From positions 15,765 through 66,328 of the forward strand of contig DIPL01000013.1 of NCBI GenBank assembly GCA_002424095.1: a stretch of 50,564 bases of DNA, written 5' to 3'. Positions 26,647 through 34,652 of the stretch are shown here, piece after piece. The notes under the pieces are model-generated. The model saw only the letters and a program-made list of their open reading frames with translations, was not told the origin of the DNA and searched no databases. Position 1 is the stretch's first letter. Each line of letters opens with the position of its first letter. Made by a program: the position numbers and the translations under genes. Origin of the DNA: Christensenella sp. UBA5489 (lineage in GTDB: Bacteria > Bacillota > Clostridia > Christensenellales > UBA1242).

Positions 26647-27754
26647 CTATTCATTACGATTAATAGATGTTAAATATGTGGTAATGAAATCTTCAATTTC
26701 GCCATTCATAACAGAATTTATGTCGCTGGTTTCATAACCGGTTCGATGGTCTTTAACCATAGTGTATGGCTGAAAAACATAAGAACGGATTTGACTCCCC
26801 CACTCGATTTTTTTTATATCTCCCCGAAGTTCAGCGGCGACTTTAAGTTCGTCTTGTTCTTGTTTTTCAGCAAGTTTGCCATACAACATTTTCATAGCGG
26901 TTTCTTTATTTTGTGTTTGCGAGCGTTCATTTTGGCAAGAAACAACGATGCCCGTTTTTAAGTGCGTTATTCGAACGGCGCTATCTGTTTTATTGATATG
27001 TTGCCCACCTGCACCACTAGCACGATAGGTGTCAATTTTTAAGTCCTCGGGACGAATTTGAATTTCGGGGGCTTCATCAAGTTCAGGCATAATTTCAAAT
27101 GATGAAAAACTTGTGTGGCGACGAGCATTTGAATCAAAAGGAGAAATTCGAACAAGTCGATGTACTCCTTTTTCAGCCTTTAAATAGCCGTAAGCATTTT
27201 CACCTTCCACTAAAAAGGTTATGCTTTTAATTCCCGCTTCTTCCCCATCAAGCATATCTAAAATTGTTGTTTTGTAACCTTTTTTTTCTGAGTACATTGA
27301 ATACATACGATAAAGCATTTGTGTCCAATCTTGTGCCTCTGTGCCACCAGCCCCTGCGTGCAATGTGATAATTGCATTTTGTGCATCGTATTTTCCTGTA
27401 AAAAGTGTTTGGATTTTTAATTTGTGTAAAAAAGTATCAAGTTCACTCAACGAATTTTCTAATTGTAATGAAAGTTCTGCATCAGGAATTTTGCTTTGTT
27501 CAAGAATTTCAATTATTAATTGACAGTCTTCAATTTTTGCCGAAGTGTCTTTTATAAGTTGTAATTTTCCCTGAGCAATTCTAAGTTTTTTTCCGTTTTC
27601 TTTAACTTTTTTTATATCTGAAAAATCTATATTTGCCTTTGAGCAAGATTCAATTGTTTTTTCTAGTAAATCTGGGTCAAAGACAACCTCTTATAAATAA
27701 AAAATTTTCATTTATTTGATTTAATTTTTCTTTTTGAGTTTCTAACATAATCAT
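26647..27754 (-). CDS. prfB: Peptide chain release factor 2, with programmed +1 frameshift
   Basis: RF2 reads UGA and UAA stops and triggers peptide release. Synthesis needs a +1 shift. The first frame starts at ATG 27754 (AAAAGGAAA upstream) and reads 25 codons, MIMLETQKEKLNQINENFLF then IRGCL, to TGA 27679-27677. After the CTT codon the ribosome slips one base and continues DPDLLEKT... to TAG at 26649-26647. The full product is about 368 aa, matching RF2 length. The stop-recognition tripeptide SPF (RISPFDSNARRHTSF) and catalytic GGQ (RASGAGGQHINKTDSAVR) are present; SPF distinguishes RF2 from RF1. Taking only the unshifted frame would wrongly truncate the protein. It lies downstream of the tRNA-Met/Glu operon on the same strand. 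Confidence 0.97.
27677..27694 (-). promoter_or_regulatory. prfB autoregulatory frameshift site
   Basis: Minus strand AAGAGGTTGTCTTTGAC: the Shine-Dalgarno-like AGAGGT, three to four bases, then the slippery CTT, the in-frame TGA and C. When RF2 is scarce the ribosome pauses at TGA and shifts +1. It is the conserved RF2 feedback element. Confidence 0.96.
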
Positions 27755-27851
27755 TTTCAATATTTCCTTTTTATATATTTATTTAATTCTATAAAACATA
27801 ATTTTAATTAATAAAAATAAATTTTCTTACATTGAACTTACAGTCTAAATG

Positions 27852-27890
27852 AACAAAGGAATTGAAGTCTATTTTATCAATTCCTTTGTT
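27852..27890. repeat. Perfect 14-bp inverted repeat downstream of tRNA-Glu
   Basis: AACAAAGGAATTGA (27852-27865) and TCAATTCCTTTGTT (27877-27890) with an 11-base loop, ten bases from the tRNA 3' end. No T run follows on either strand, so it is not a textbook intrinsic terminator. It could be a processing or protective hairpin for the tRNA operon. Confidence 0.7.
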
Positions 27891-27899
27891 AGTTTAGTA

Positions 27900-27974
27900 T
27901 GGTGATCCCGAGGGGAATTGAACCCCTGATTCCGCCGTGAAAGGGCGGTGTCTTGACCTCTTGACCACGGGACC
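27900..27974 (-). tRNA. tRNA-Glu (UUC)
   Basis: Cloverleaf with a 7-bp acceptor stem (one G-U pair), anticodon loop CTTTCAC (anticodon TTC), T-arm GGGGTTCAATTCCCC and an encoded CCA end. It is the second tRNA of a two-gene operon, 32 bases after tRNA-Met. Confidence 0.96.
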
Positions 27975-28006
27975 ATTTATTTAATAATTTCTTTTGTTGA
28001 TTTAAT

Positions 28007-28083
28007 GGTAGCGGTGACTAGATTTGAACCAGTGACCTTACGAGTATGAATCGTACGCTCTAACCAACTGAGCTACACCGCCA
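28007..28083 (-). tRNA. tRNA-Met (CAU), elongator type
   Basis: Begins GGCGGTGTAGCTCAG and ends CACCGCTACCA, with anticodon loop TTCATAC. The G1-U72 pair and sequence resemble Bacillota elongator tRNA-Met rather than initiator (no three G-C pairs at the base of the anticodon stem) or the lysidine tRNA-Ile. CCA is encoded. Confidence 0.9.
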
Positions 28084-28114
28084 AAAAACAATATTTCTTT
28101 TACATACTTTTTAA

Positions 28115-28143
28115 GTATACATTAATTTAAAAAAATTGTCAAT
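28115..28143 (-). promoter_or_regulatory. Promoter of the tRNA-Met/tRNA-Glu operon
   Basis: TTGACA (28143-28138), 17 bases, TATACT (28120-28115); the start near 28108 is about 25 nt before the mature tRNA. Confidence 0.85.
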
Positions 28144-28284
28144 ATGTTTAATAAAATTTACTTTATGATTTTAATTAGAAATTAAAGAATGTTATTTAAA
28201 CTGATTGTCTTATGACATTCTGAAACCTTTAATTTTTCAAAATTTCAAGATTATTTTTTATCCAAACTTCAAAAAATAAATAAA

Positions 28285-29043
28285 TTACAAACATAAACCT
28301 TCGGAATTGGATGGGGCATAATCGTATTGCATTAAGCAGTTTGGCACATATTCACTCTGATTTTGTTTCTCATAAAATTTTGCAATTTTATCAAATTTTT
28401 CACAAAATTTTCCAGATTCAATTGGCATTGTTCCCCGTTCTGCCAGTTTTTGATTTATTGTATGTATGTTTCGGTCATTTCCATCCTTAAAGAAGTCGCT
28501 GTCTCCTGTAACGACATAAAGATCGACAAAAGCTGAACTCAAAATTGTTGCCTGTGCCATTACTCTTGCATCGCAACTTGGTCTGCCATAGTGTTTTGAG
28601 AAAATTGGAGAAATTTCTTTTACTTTACCTTTTTTGTCCCGAACTGTTTGATAGCGTGAGTACATAGTTGCAAGCCACATAACTTCTTCATAATATTTCT
28701 GTTCTTTTTCAGGTTCAGGGGCGAAATTTACAATATAAATATTAGACTTAAATTCTTCCAAAAACTCGTCATATCCAAAATTTTCAAATTTAGAATATTT
28801 ATTTTTTAACTTTTGTGTAACTTTTTCAATTTCTTTTAAAACAATTGGTAAGATTATTATATTAATTTGCTGTTTCCTTAACAAATCTAAAATTCTGTTA
28901 ATAGTTTTTTTATTATATTTTGCAGGAACATTTGGCATTATTCCTTTTTGTGTGTTGTATGATATTAATAAATTTATTATAACATTTGTATCAAAACATG
29001 CAAAGATTGAAGGATTTTGATTTTTTTGTTTCGAGGATGCCAT
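28285..29043 (-). CDS. PIN-domain protein (putative ribonuclease/toxin)
   Basis: 252 aa. The PIN nuclease acidic residues are in place: Asp18 in FDTNVIINLL, Glu71 in LKEIEKV, Asp158 in SCDARVMAQA, and Asp181/Asp183 in VVTGDSDFF. This supports a metal-dependent RNase. It is larger than VapC-type toxins (about 130-150 aa), carrying an insertion at about 80-150 and a C-terminal extension rich in Tyr/Asn/Glu. The ATG overlaps the stop of the upstream 130-aa gene (TAATG), and a full AGGAGG (29057-29052) inside that gene gives strong, coupled translation. The pair and its operator suggest a toxin-antitoxin-like system, but a housekeeping PIN RNase is possible. Confidence 0.8.
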   Translation of the reverse strand: MASSKQKNQNPSIFACFDTNVIINLLISYNTQKGIMPNVPAKYNKKTINRILDLLRKQQINIIILPIVLKEIEKVTQKLKNKYSKFENFGYDEFLEEFKSNIYIVNFAPEPEKEQKYYEEVMWLATMYSRYQTVRDKKGKVKEISPIFSKHYGRPSCDARVMAQATILSSAFVDLYVVTGDSDFFKDGNDRNIHTINQKLAERGTMPIESGKFCEKFDKIAKFYEKQNQSEYVPNCLMQYDYAPSNSEGLCL

Positions 29044-29435
29044 TATTTTGACCTCCTTGAACCAATTGTTTTCAAGCCAAGATGCGAAGCGAATTTGCCT
29101 GCGTTCTTGTCAAGTTCGATAAAATATTCTAAAATGTCTTCGTCGGACAATGTAGCGAGATTGCGGTCTGTCTCGTTTCTGATTTCTTTTATCAGAGAGA
29201 CAACATCTAAACACCCATCTGAATCAAAATGATTAGATGAATTGTTTTGCGCGCAATTTTGCGAGATGTCTAGTTTATCTGACATATCATTTAATTTCGA
29301 ATCATTTGCAGCGATTGAATTTTTCGCTGTATTTAATTTATTGCTTAAATCTTTTTCTTGCGACATTTTGATTTCAGATTGATTTGTCGCTCGAAAATTT
29401 TCTGTTGTTTTATCCTCTTTGGTTTGCAATTCCAT
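29043..29435 (-). CDS. Partner of the PIN protein, 130 aa (putative antitoxin)
   Basis: Unrecognised. The first 75 residues are hydrophilic, rich in Asn/Ser/Lys/Asp (low complexity, probably disordered). The last 55 (DVVSLIKEIRNETDRNLATL then SDEDILEYFIELDKNAGKF) look folded and helical and end in a basic GSRRSK. Antitoxins usually have an N-terminal DNA-binding domain and a disordered C-terminal part; here the order appears reversed. It overlaps the PIN gene by one base. The binding site AAAAGG is distant from ATG (about 13 bases), so its translation may be weaker than that of the PIN gene, unlike most antitoxins. Confidence 0.6.
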   Translation of the reverse strand: MELQTKEDKTTENFRATNQSEIKMSQEKDLSNKLNTAKNSIAANDSKLNDMSDKLDISQNCAQNNSSNHFDSDGCLDVVSLIKEIRNETDRNLATLSDEDILEYFIELDKNAGKFASHLGLKTIGSRRSK

Positions 29436-29486
29436 TTTTTCTTTCGCCTTTTAATTTCTTATTAGAAAAGATTATCTTTTATGAAA

Positions 29487-29516
29487 ATAAAAACAAAAAT
29501 TAAATTTGGATGTCAA
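29487..29516 (-). promoter_or_regulatory. Possible second promoter of the PIN operon
   Basis: TTGACA (29516-29511), 18 bases, TTTTAT (29492-29487). The -10 is poor; the start would be near 29480, about 45 nt before the 130-aa gene. Confidence 0.35.
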
Positions 29517-29561
29517 CATACTCTTATGCCCGTTTGGTTTTTAAATTTTTATAATTGCTAT

Positions 29562-29613
29562 ATAATAACACAAAATCAGTATATTGTCAATAAATGTCGA
29601 ATTTATATGACAA
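29562..29613 (-). promoter_or_regulatory. PIN-operon promoter with overlapping palindrome
   Basis: TTGACA (29590-29585), 17 bases, TATTAT (29567-29562). The -35 lies in one arm of an inverted repeat: TTGTCA-ATAAAT (29584-29595) and ATTTATA-TGACAA (29601-29613), around a GTCGA centre. A further TTGTCGA half-site follows near 29617. This is the geometry of a repressor operator. The gap 29436-29747 holds this, the weaker promoter at 29487-29516 and the terminator at 29688-29740. Confidence 0.6.
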
Positions 29614-29687
29614 GATTGTCGATTTTAAACAAATAAAATTATAAGTATTAATATTGTTTTTTTGGATAAGTCGTAAATTTCTTATAT

Positions 29688-29740
29688 AAAAAAAATATCT
29701 ACCTAACTAAAATTATATAAATTTTTAATTAAGTAGATAT
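29688..29740 (-). terminator. Terminator of the 157-aa gene
   Basis: Arms TTAAGTAGATAT / ATATCTACTTAA-like (29729-29740 and 29695-29706, one mismatch), with inner A/T complementarity, and eight T on the minus strand (29695-29688). Confidence 0.6.
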
Positions 29741-29747
29741 ATTGATT

Positions 29748-30221
29748 TTAAAGATGGGGTTCAGGATTTCCTTTTTCAAATTTTAATGCTTCGGATTCGG
29801 GGCTTACCGTTCCAAAGACATTGAGTTTATATGTAGCGAAAAGTTCGTTGTTTGATAATTTTATACCAGAATGCAGAATGTGCGAACGGTCATATACCTT
29901 TTCCTCTCCGTTTTTTTCAAAAACATTTATAATTGCTCTTTGTTCGTCTAAAAAGGGAATAAATGTTCCACCTTTAAGACTGATACCTTTAAATGGCTGG
30001 ACTTGGGATAGCACTCCCTCGCTTGAAAGTCTATCATTGGAAATTTTGGCACTTCTTAAATATTCCACGCGAACAGTTTGCCCAATAAGAGATGATAGCT
30101 CTTTATATTCTTGCTTACTTCGTTTCAATGTAAAGTCGGTCATAATAGAATTTGCTACCTGTTGCAATCCTGCAAAGGCTTGTTGCAATTCTTCATCTTC
30201 TTCAATGTCAAAAATTTCCAT
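29748..30221 (-). CDS. Hypothetical protein, 157 aa
   Basis: Unrecognised soluble protein. It starts with an acidic helix (MEIFDIEEDEELQQAFAGLQ) followed by amphipathic helical sequence to about 65, then a beta-rich part (IGQTVRVEYLRSAKI, FKGISLKGGTFIPF, RAIINVFEKNG) to about 135. ATG 30221 with GGGAAG about eight bases upstream. It has its own TTGACA promoter (30328-30300), placed just past the end of whiA on the same strand, and its own terminator, so it is a single-gene unit. No function proposed. Confidence 0.7.
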   Translation of the reverse strand: MEIFDIEEDEELQQAFAGLQQVANSIMTDFTLKRSKQEYKELSSLIGQTVRVEYLRSAKISNDRLSSEGVLSQVQPFKGISLKGGTFIPFLDEQRAIINVFEKNGEEKVYDRSHILHSGIKLSNNELFATYKLNVFGTVSPESEALKFEKGNPEPHL

Positions 30222-30299
30222 ATATACTTCCCATGCCTTTTACTTTTGTAATTGTTTTATGATTTAAATTAAAATATACATTCGTTATTCTATATTTAA

Positions 30300-30328
30300 T
30301 ATATAACAAAACAATACTTATTTGTCAA
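30300..30328 (-). promoter_or_regulatory. Promoter of the 157-aa gene
   Basis: TTGACA (30328-30323), 17 bases, TATATA (30305-30300) preceded by TGT; start near 30293, leader about 70 nt. Confidence 0.7.
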
Positions 30329-30344
30329 ACAATATACGAAAATT

Positions 30345-31349
30345 TCAAAGGTCTTTGGCAATTTTTATAATTTTATTCAGTCTATAATTAAGTGTATTTC
30401 GAGTTATTTTCTCAGTTGAAAGTTTTAAAAGTTCACTAAGACTTTCTTCTGGATTTGCAATTCGGAGCAAAGCAACTGATTGCAATTCGGGTGGAAGTGC
30501 ATCAATCCCAATTGAACTTGCGATGTTGTCTAGTGCTTCAATTTGTTTCAAACTTGCGTCCACAGTTTTACTTATATTTGCATTAAGGCAATTTGTTTGT
30601 CGATTTATTTTGTTCCGCAACTCTCTCACAGCAAGTTCATTTTGTAATTGTAGCACACTGTCGTAAGCCTCAACAAGTGCCAATAAATCACTTACAGCAG
30701 CTGACTCTTTCAAATATAAAACATAATGATTTTTTCGTTTTATCAATCGTGGAAAAATATTAAATTCAGCGAGCAGATTGGAAAATTGTAATAAAAAATC
30801 GTGAGAATTAGAAATAAACTCTATGTCATAACCACTTCTATTGCGAGCATTTGAAATCTTTTTTAAGTCCGCTTTGTTTTTGCTTAAATCTTCTTCATTA
30901 TTAAAATTAATTCCACTAGTCGCTGAACCAACAAAAACGCCTTTAATATAACTTTTTTTACAACAAGCATCTTTAACTAAATGGTCGTCGATTTGTCGAA
31001 CTTTAAAGTTTTTTGTTTCATCAACAAGTCCAATGTCTGAAAGCATTGCACTTGCTAAATCTTGCGTAAAAATTATATGGTAAGTTTTCTTTGTTTTTTT
31101 TATGTTTGAATTATTTGAATCAAACATCGAACAAGTTGGGGCAATTCCATAAAGTTGAATGGAGATTTTTTTGCAAAATTCAAAAGCATTTGAAATTTCA
31201 GTTGTTATAGTGATTTTTCTTATTTTTTTATTTTGAAACTTGAATTTACCTGATGCGTTAATAAGTCCACTTAAAAAAGCAAGACCGCAACAATCATTTG
31301 TAAGCGTATTTTTTAAAATTTGTTTTTTGGTTTCTTTTGCAAATCCCAT
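30345..31349 (-). CDS. whiA: Sporulation/division regulator WhiA
   Basis: 334 aa DNA-binding protein of Gram-positive bacteria, fusing a LAGLIDADG homing-endonuclease-like fold with a C-terminal helix-turn-helix. N-terminal DCCGLAFLSGLINASGKFKF; CCKKSYIKGVFVGSATSG at about 129-146, equivalent to the family's CC-x-x-A-x-L-R-G-A-F; NRQTNCLNANISKTVDASLK at about 251-270; and the closing LPPELQSVALLRIANPEESL, then ITRNTLNYRLNKI as the HTH. Its usual partners rapZ and yvcK are absent; only a PHP gene precedes it, 17 bases away. In B. subtilis it affects division and chromosome segregation; in Streptomyces it governs sporulation. Confidence 0.93.
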   Translation of the reverse strand: MGFAKETKKQILKNTLTNDCCGLAFLSGLINASGKFKFQNKKIRKITITTEISNAFEFCKKISIQLYGIAPTCSMFDSNNSNIKKTKKTYHIIFTQDLASAMLSDIGLVDETKNFKVRQIDDHLVKDACCKKSYIKGVFVGSATSGINFNNEEDLSKNKADLKKISNARNRSGYDIEFISNSHDFLLQFSNLLAEFNIFPRLIKRKNHYVLYLKESAAVSDLLALVEAYDSVLQLQNELAVRELRNKINRQTNCLNANISKTVDASLKQIEALDNIASSIGIDALPPELQSVALLRIANPEESLSELLKLSTEKITRNTLNYRLNKIIKIAKDL

Positions 31350-31366
31350 ATTAATTCTCTTTATTT

Positions 31367-32122
31367 TTATTTTAAATCTTTGTTGAATTTTTTAAATATC
31401 GGAACTTTGTCCCAATTGACAATTTGCTCTTTTGGAACTTTATATTTTTCAACTGCTTCAAGAGCATTTCTAAAACAACCTATTCTTTTCGGGCAATGAG
31501 CATCTGAATTTATAACTAAATCAACTTTTTCTTCAATTAAAATTTCAAAGTCTGATGGTGATAAAAAATTGACTTTATATTCGTTGAGTTCAAAAAACGT
31601 ATGAGTTTGTTTTGCCTTTTTTGCGACTTGTCGAACATCAATCGGAAACTGATAGTTTAAGTGTGTTAAAATATCTATTGGATATTTTTCCATTGCAGCT
31701 AGTGTTATGGCGGTATTTTTTTGTTTTACTCTTTCGGAAACATATCTTCCTAAAACTATATTTGGCAATAAATAAGTAAATTTATCTTTAAGCGAACTTT
31801 CCACAAATCTATGATGCCCAACAAGCACTATATCAAGTTGTTGTAAATCACTTTGCGAAATGTCCACTTCGCCTGTCGTAGAAATGAAATTTGCCTCAAT
31901 GCCAAAGTATATTTTAATCTCTGTCTTTTTTTGTGCCTCATCTATATCAGCACGAATTTTTGGAATGTCACGGTGTTTCATTGAAAAGAAAGAATGTCCG
32001 AATCCGTGGTCGGTTATTGCAATTTCTTTAAGTCCTTTTTTTTGGGCATTTTCAGCGTTTTCGAGAATTGTCCCAATGCCGTGGCTATATCGAGAGTGTA
32101 TGTGGTAGTCTGCAATTATCAT
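31367..32122 (-). CDS. PHP-domain phosphoesterase
   Basis: 251 aa from ATG 32122. PHP metal-binding motifs in order: DYHIHSRYSHG near the start, ITDHGFGHS at about 37-45, FGIEANF (Glu), LVGHHRF at about 100, and late INSDAHCPKRIG (D-x-H). It resembles the PHP domain of PolX and HisK-type phosphatases, but the polymerase part is absent. A longer reading from TTG 32173 lacks a binding site; GGGAG about 11 bases before ATG 32122 decides the start. In many Clostridia a PHP gene sits in the murB-PHP-rapZ-yvcK-whiA cluster, so the PHP-whiA link here looks like a surviving piece of it. Substrate unknown. Confidence 0.88.
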   Translation of the reverse strand: MIIADYHIHSRYSHGIGTILENAENAQKKGLKEIAITDHGFGHSFFSMKHRDIPKIRADIDEAQKKTEIKIYFGIEANFISTTGEVDISQSDLQQLDIVLVGHHRFVESSLKDKFTYLLPNIVLGRYVSERVKQKNTAITLAAMEKYPIDILTHLNYQFPIDVRQVAKKAKQTHTFFELNEYKVNFLSPSDFEILIEEKVDLVINSDAHCPKRIGCFRNALEAVEKYKVPKEQIVNWDKVPIFKKFNKDLK

Positions 32123-32176
32123 TAAATATCTATCTCCCAGTTTATATGAAATATTATTTCCAAAGTTTTTCAAGAA

Positions 32177-32923
32177 TTATTTGGAAATTTTGTCTTTATC
32201 AGCTTTTTCTACATCCGTTTTTTCTTTTTCGGTTGTATTTTTTACAGTTTCAGAAGGTTGGATTTTTTCCGACGCAGGATTTGGCTTATCATCGCTATTA
32301 TGAAGTTTGTTGTAATTTGTTACTGGCAATTCAAATATCATAAAATCGACTTTATTTTTTTCAAGTTCTTCTTTGATGGGGTTTTTAACTTTTCTTAAAT
32401 CCTTCGATGGCACAACCGAAATGATGATTTCCTTATTACTATCAATTGCAATACCCATAAAAGAAGTATAGTCTGCTCCCGTTCCACGTGCATCGAACAT
32501 TGTTGCTCCACACGAACAAGTTTTTCTTAAAATATCTGCAACTTTTTCGCTATAACCTGAATTTAATATAACGACCAATAATTTATGTTTTGGCTTTACA
32601 ACTTTCTGTTCAGTTTCGCCACTTTCAGACTTTTTTGTTTTCATTTTTTCTCCTCCTATTGAAAACATAATTCCGTTATTTGCCTTATTATAGTTTGTCA
32701 ATAAAAAATTTAATATTTCCAATCTTTCTTGTTCTTTACACGAAAGCCCTAAAATTTCATATCTATTGTTTGCGAATCCAATAAATTCTAAAAAATTTGA
32801 GTGTTGTGAAGAGCCTTTGCATTTTGGAATTATAAAACTATTTAGATTATATTTCTTAAATAATTCCCCTAGTTTTTCTGTAATTTGTTGAGTTGTTATT
32901 ATGATTTCAATTTGTTTCAACAT
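32177..32923 (-). CDS. Double P-II-like regulatory protein
   Basis: 248 aa with two P-II-like (GlnB-fold) halves: residues 1-92 (LKQIEIIITTQQITEKLGEL...), and about 112-205 with KLLVVILNSGYSEKVADILR, ATMFDARGTG and KEIIISVVPSKDL, matching the beta-alpha-beta plus T-loop pattern (GAT...D-x-R-G-x-G). A Lys/Glu-rich disordered tail of about 40 residues follows. P-II proteins sense nucleotides and metabolites and often bind a neighbouring transporter. Here the gene follows a DUF1538 membrane protein on the same strand after about 90 bases, a known association, which suggests it gates that protein. AAAGGAAT precedes ATG. Confidence 0.8.
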   Translation of the reverse strand: MLKQIEIIITTQQITEKLGELFKKYNLNSFIIPKCKGSSQHSNFLEFIGFANNRYEILGLSCKEQERLEILNFLLTNYNKANNGIMFSIGGEKMKTKKSESGETEQKVVKPKHKLLVVILNSGYSEKVADILRKTCSCGATMFDARGTGADYTSFMGIAIDSNKEIIISVVPSKDLRKVKNPIKEELEKNKVDFMIFELPVTNYNKLHNSDDKPNPASEKIQPSETVKNTTEKEKTDVEKADKDKISK

Positions 32924-33016
32924 TAATTAATTCCTTTTATTTTTATATTGATTTAATTAATCTTTAATATTTTTTAAATATTTGAGTTATTCTTTAATCA
33001 ACGATAAATATTTATT

Positions 33017-34531
33017 TTAATTATTTATATTTTGAATATTTTCATTAGCCCTTTCTCTTGCTTTTTCTTTTATTAAATTTATTATTGCCCGTTTATCTTT
33101 TTTATTTTTATTAATCATATATATTAATCCTAAAACTTGAACTGCGAGAATTGGAGCAGTTGCCACCAATCCAACAACGCCGAAAGCATATATGATTATA
33201 TCATAACCAAACGCATTGCATATACCAACACAAATTGGTAAAATAAATGCAACTGCCATAGTCCCTGCGGCAATTCCACCACCATCAAATGCAATTGATG
33301 AAAAAATTTTCGGAACTATGAAATTAAGTATAATGCAAATAGCATAAAATGGAAGAAGAAAATACCATAAACTAATTTGATAAAAAATACGTATAAATGC
33401 AAGGCTTACCGCAAAAGCGACCCCACACGCCAAAGTAACAAAAACTGTTGATTTTTTTAAAAACCCGGTTGTTACATCTTCAATTTGTTCGACAAGCACA
33501 ATTATTGCAGGCTCCGTGAAAACCAAAGCCCAACCTATAAAAAAGCCAAATATAATAACGAACCATTGACTACTTGATAATGCAAGTGAATTACCGATAA
33601 ATATTCCCATTGTCGAAAATCCATAATAAATTCCCGTTAAAAAACAAATTAATCCGATACCTACTATTAAAAACCCGATAAGAATTTTGACAACAGACTT
33701 TGTTGGAATTTTAAGAAGGAAAAACTGCATAACTAAAAAAGTTAAAATAAGAGGTGACAAAGCAAGAACTACATTGCATATTTGGTCTATTAAAACAGTA
33801 ATAAATGCAGCATTTTCGGGCGTGTATGAAACAATATTGTCTGTTGGTCCAAGGATTATTCCTAAACATAAAACCGCTATAATAGGACCTGTTGAAATAA
33901 TTGCCGCTGCACCGAAGTTGTCATCTTTTCCGCTACCGCTACGAATTGCACATATACCTATCATTAAAGAAAGAATAAACGGAACTGTTATAACGCCAGT
34001 TGATACGCCTCCTGAATCAAAGGCAAGACCGAAATAGGTTTCGGGGCAAAAAGTGGCCAAAACAAAAATTATGGCATAGAGAAAAAGTAAAATCCATTTT
34101 AGTTTTAAATTTTTTAAAATTCGAATGAATGCCAATACAATAAGTAGACCAGCGCCGATTCCGAATATTGAAATCAAGAGAAAAGAACTCATAAGCGGAT
34201 TAATATCTAAAAGTTCTCCTACCAAAACCTGAACATCTGGCTCTGCTATTGTTGTAACGAAACCAAAAATGAAACCAAAAAGTAAGACAATCCAAATGTT
34301 TTTAATGCGCATAATTGAATTGCCTATGGCACGACCAGCTTTTATAACACTTTCATCTATGGCGGTTAAAAAAACAGATTGCCCCAAGGCAAGAAGACCA
34401 GCACCAATAAAAAAGCGACCGAAAATTTCGCTGTTATATTCAATAACACCGAGCAATAGCAAGAGAAAGACAAGCATTAAAATTGCAAATACTGCAATCA
34501 GACTCTTTGAGAATTGTTTTATAAAGTTCAT
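33017..34531 (-). CDS. DUF1538 family membrane protein (putative transporter)
   Basis: 504 aa from ATG 34531, with about a dozen membrane helices. The protein is an internal duplication: TIAEPDVQVLVGEL and VFTEPAIIVLVEQI carry a repeated EP motif in corresponding places, and FDSGGVSTGVITVPFILSL and FDGGGIAAGTMAVAFILPI a repeated glycine-rich motif. This two-fold pattern fits the DUF1538 family, thought to be transporters. An upstream in-frame TTG (34564) would add 11 residues but lies within the promoter spacer. The predicted mRNA starts only about three bases before ATG 34531 and no Shine-Dalgarno exists, so translation is probably leaderless. The double P-II-like gene follows. Confidence 0.88.
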   Translation of the reverse strand: MNFIKQFSKSLIAVFAILMLVFLLLLLGVIEYNSEIFGRFFIGAGLLALGQSVFLTAIDESVIKAGRAIGNSIMRIKNIWIVLLFGFIFGFVTTIAEPDVQVLVGELLDINPLMSSFLLISIFGIGAGLLIVLAFIRILKNLKLKWILLFLYAIIFVLATFCPETYFGLAFDSGGVSTGVITVPFILSLMIGICAIRSGSGKDDNFGAAAIISTGPIIAVLCLGIILGPTDNIVSYTPENAAFITVLIDQICNVVLALSPLILTFLVMQFFLLKIPTKSVVKILIGFLIVGIGLICFLTGIYYGFSTMGIFIGNSLALSSSQWFVIIFGFFIGWALVFTEPAIIVLVEQIEDVTTGFLKKSTVFVTLACGVAFAVSLAFIRIFYQISLWYFLLPFYAICIILNFIVPKIFSSIAFDGGGIAAGTMAVAFILPICVGICNAFGYDIIIYAFGVVGLVATAPILAVQVLGLIYMINKNKKDKRAIINLIKEKARERANENIQNINN

Positions 34532-34540
34532 TTTGTAGTA

Positions 34541-34569
34541 ATTGTAACACTTTGAAATAAACAAATCAA
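34541..34569 (-). promoter_or_regulatory. Promoter of the DUF1538 gene, giving a leaderless mRNA
   Basis: TTGATT (34569-34564), 17 bases, TACAAT (34546-34541) with a TGT extension. Nine bases separate the -10 from ATG 34531. Confidence 0.7.
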
Positions 34570-34580
34570 TTTTTTTGTAT

Positions 34581-34609
34581 AAAAAACTTTGTTTATTGAA
34601 AACATAAAC
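34581..34609 (-). terminator. Weak terminator of the PBP gene
   Basis: GTTTAT/ATAAAC arms (34604-34609 and 34591-34596) over a 7-base loop, then AAAG and six T on the minus strand, just upstream of the DUF1538 promoter. Confidence 0.4.
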
Positions 34610-34652
34610 TCATATTGATTTGATGAATTTTTATTGATATTAAATTTTAATA

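Noticed and set aside
26647..27450. prfB as a 267-aa truncated gene
   Set aside because: The missing N-terminal part is present upstream, and the +1 frameshift site restores full length.
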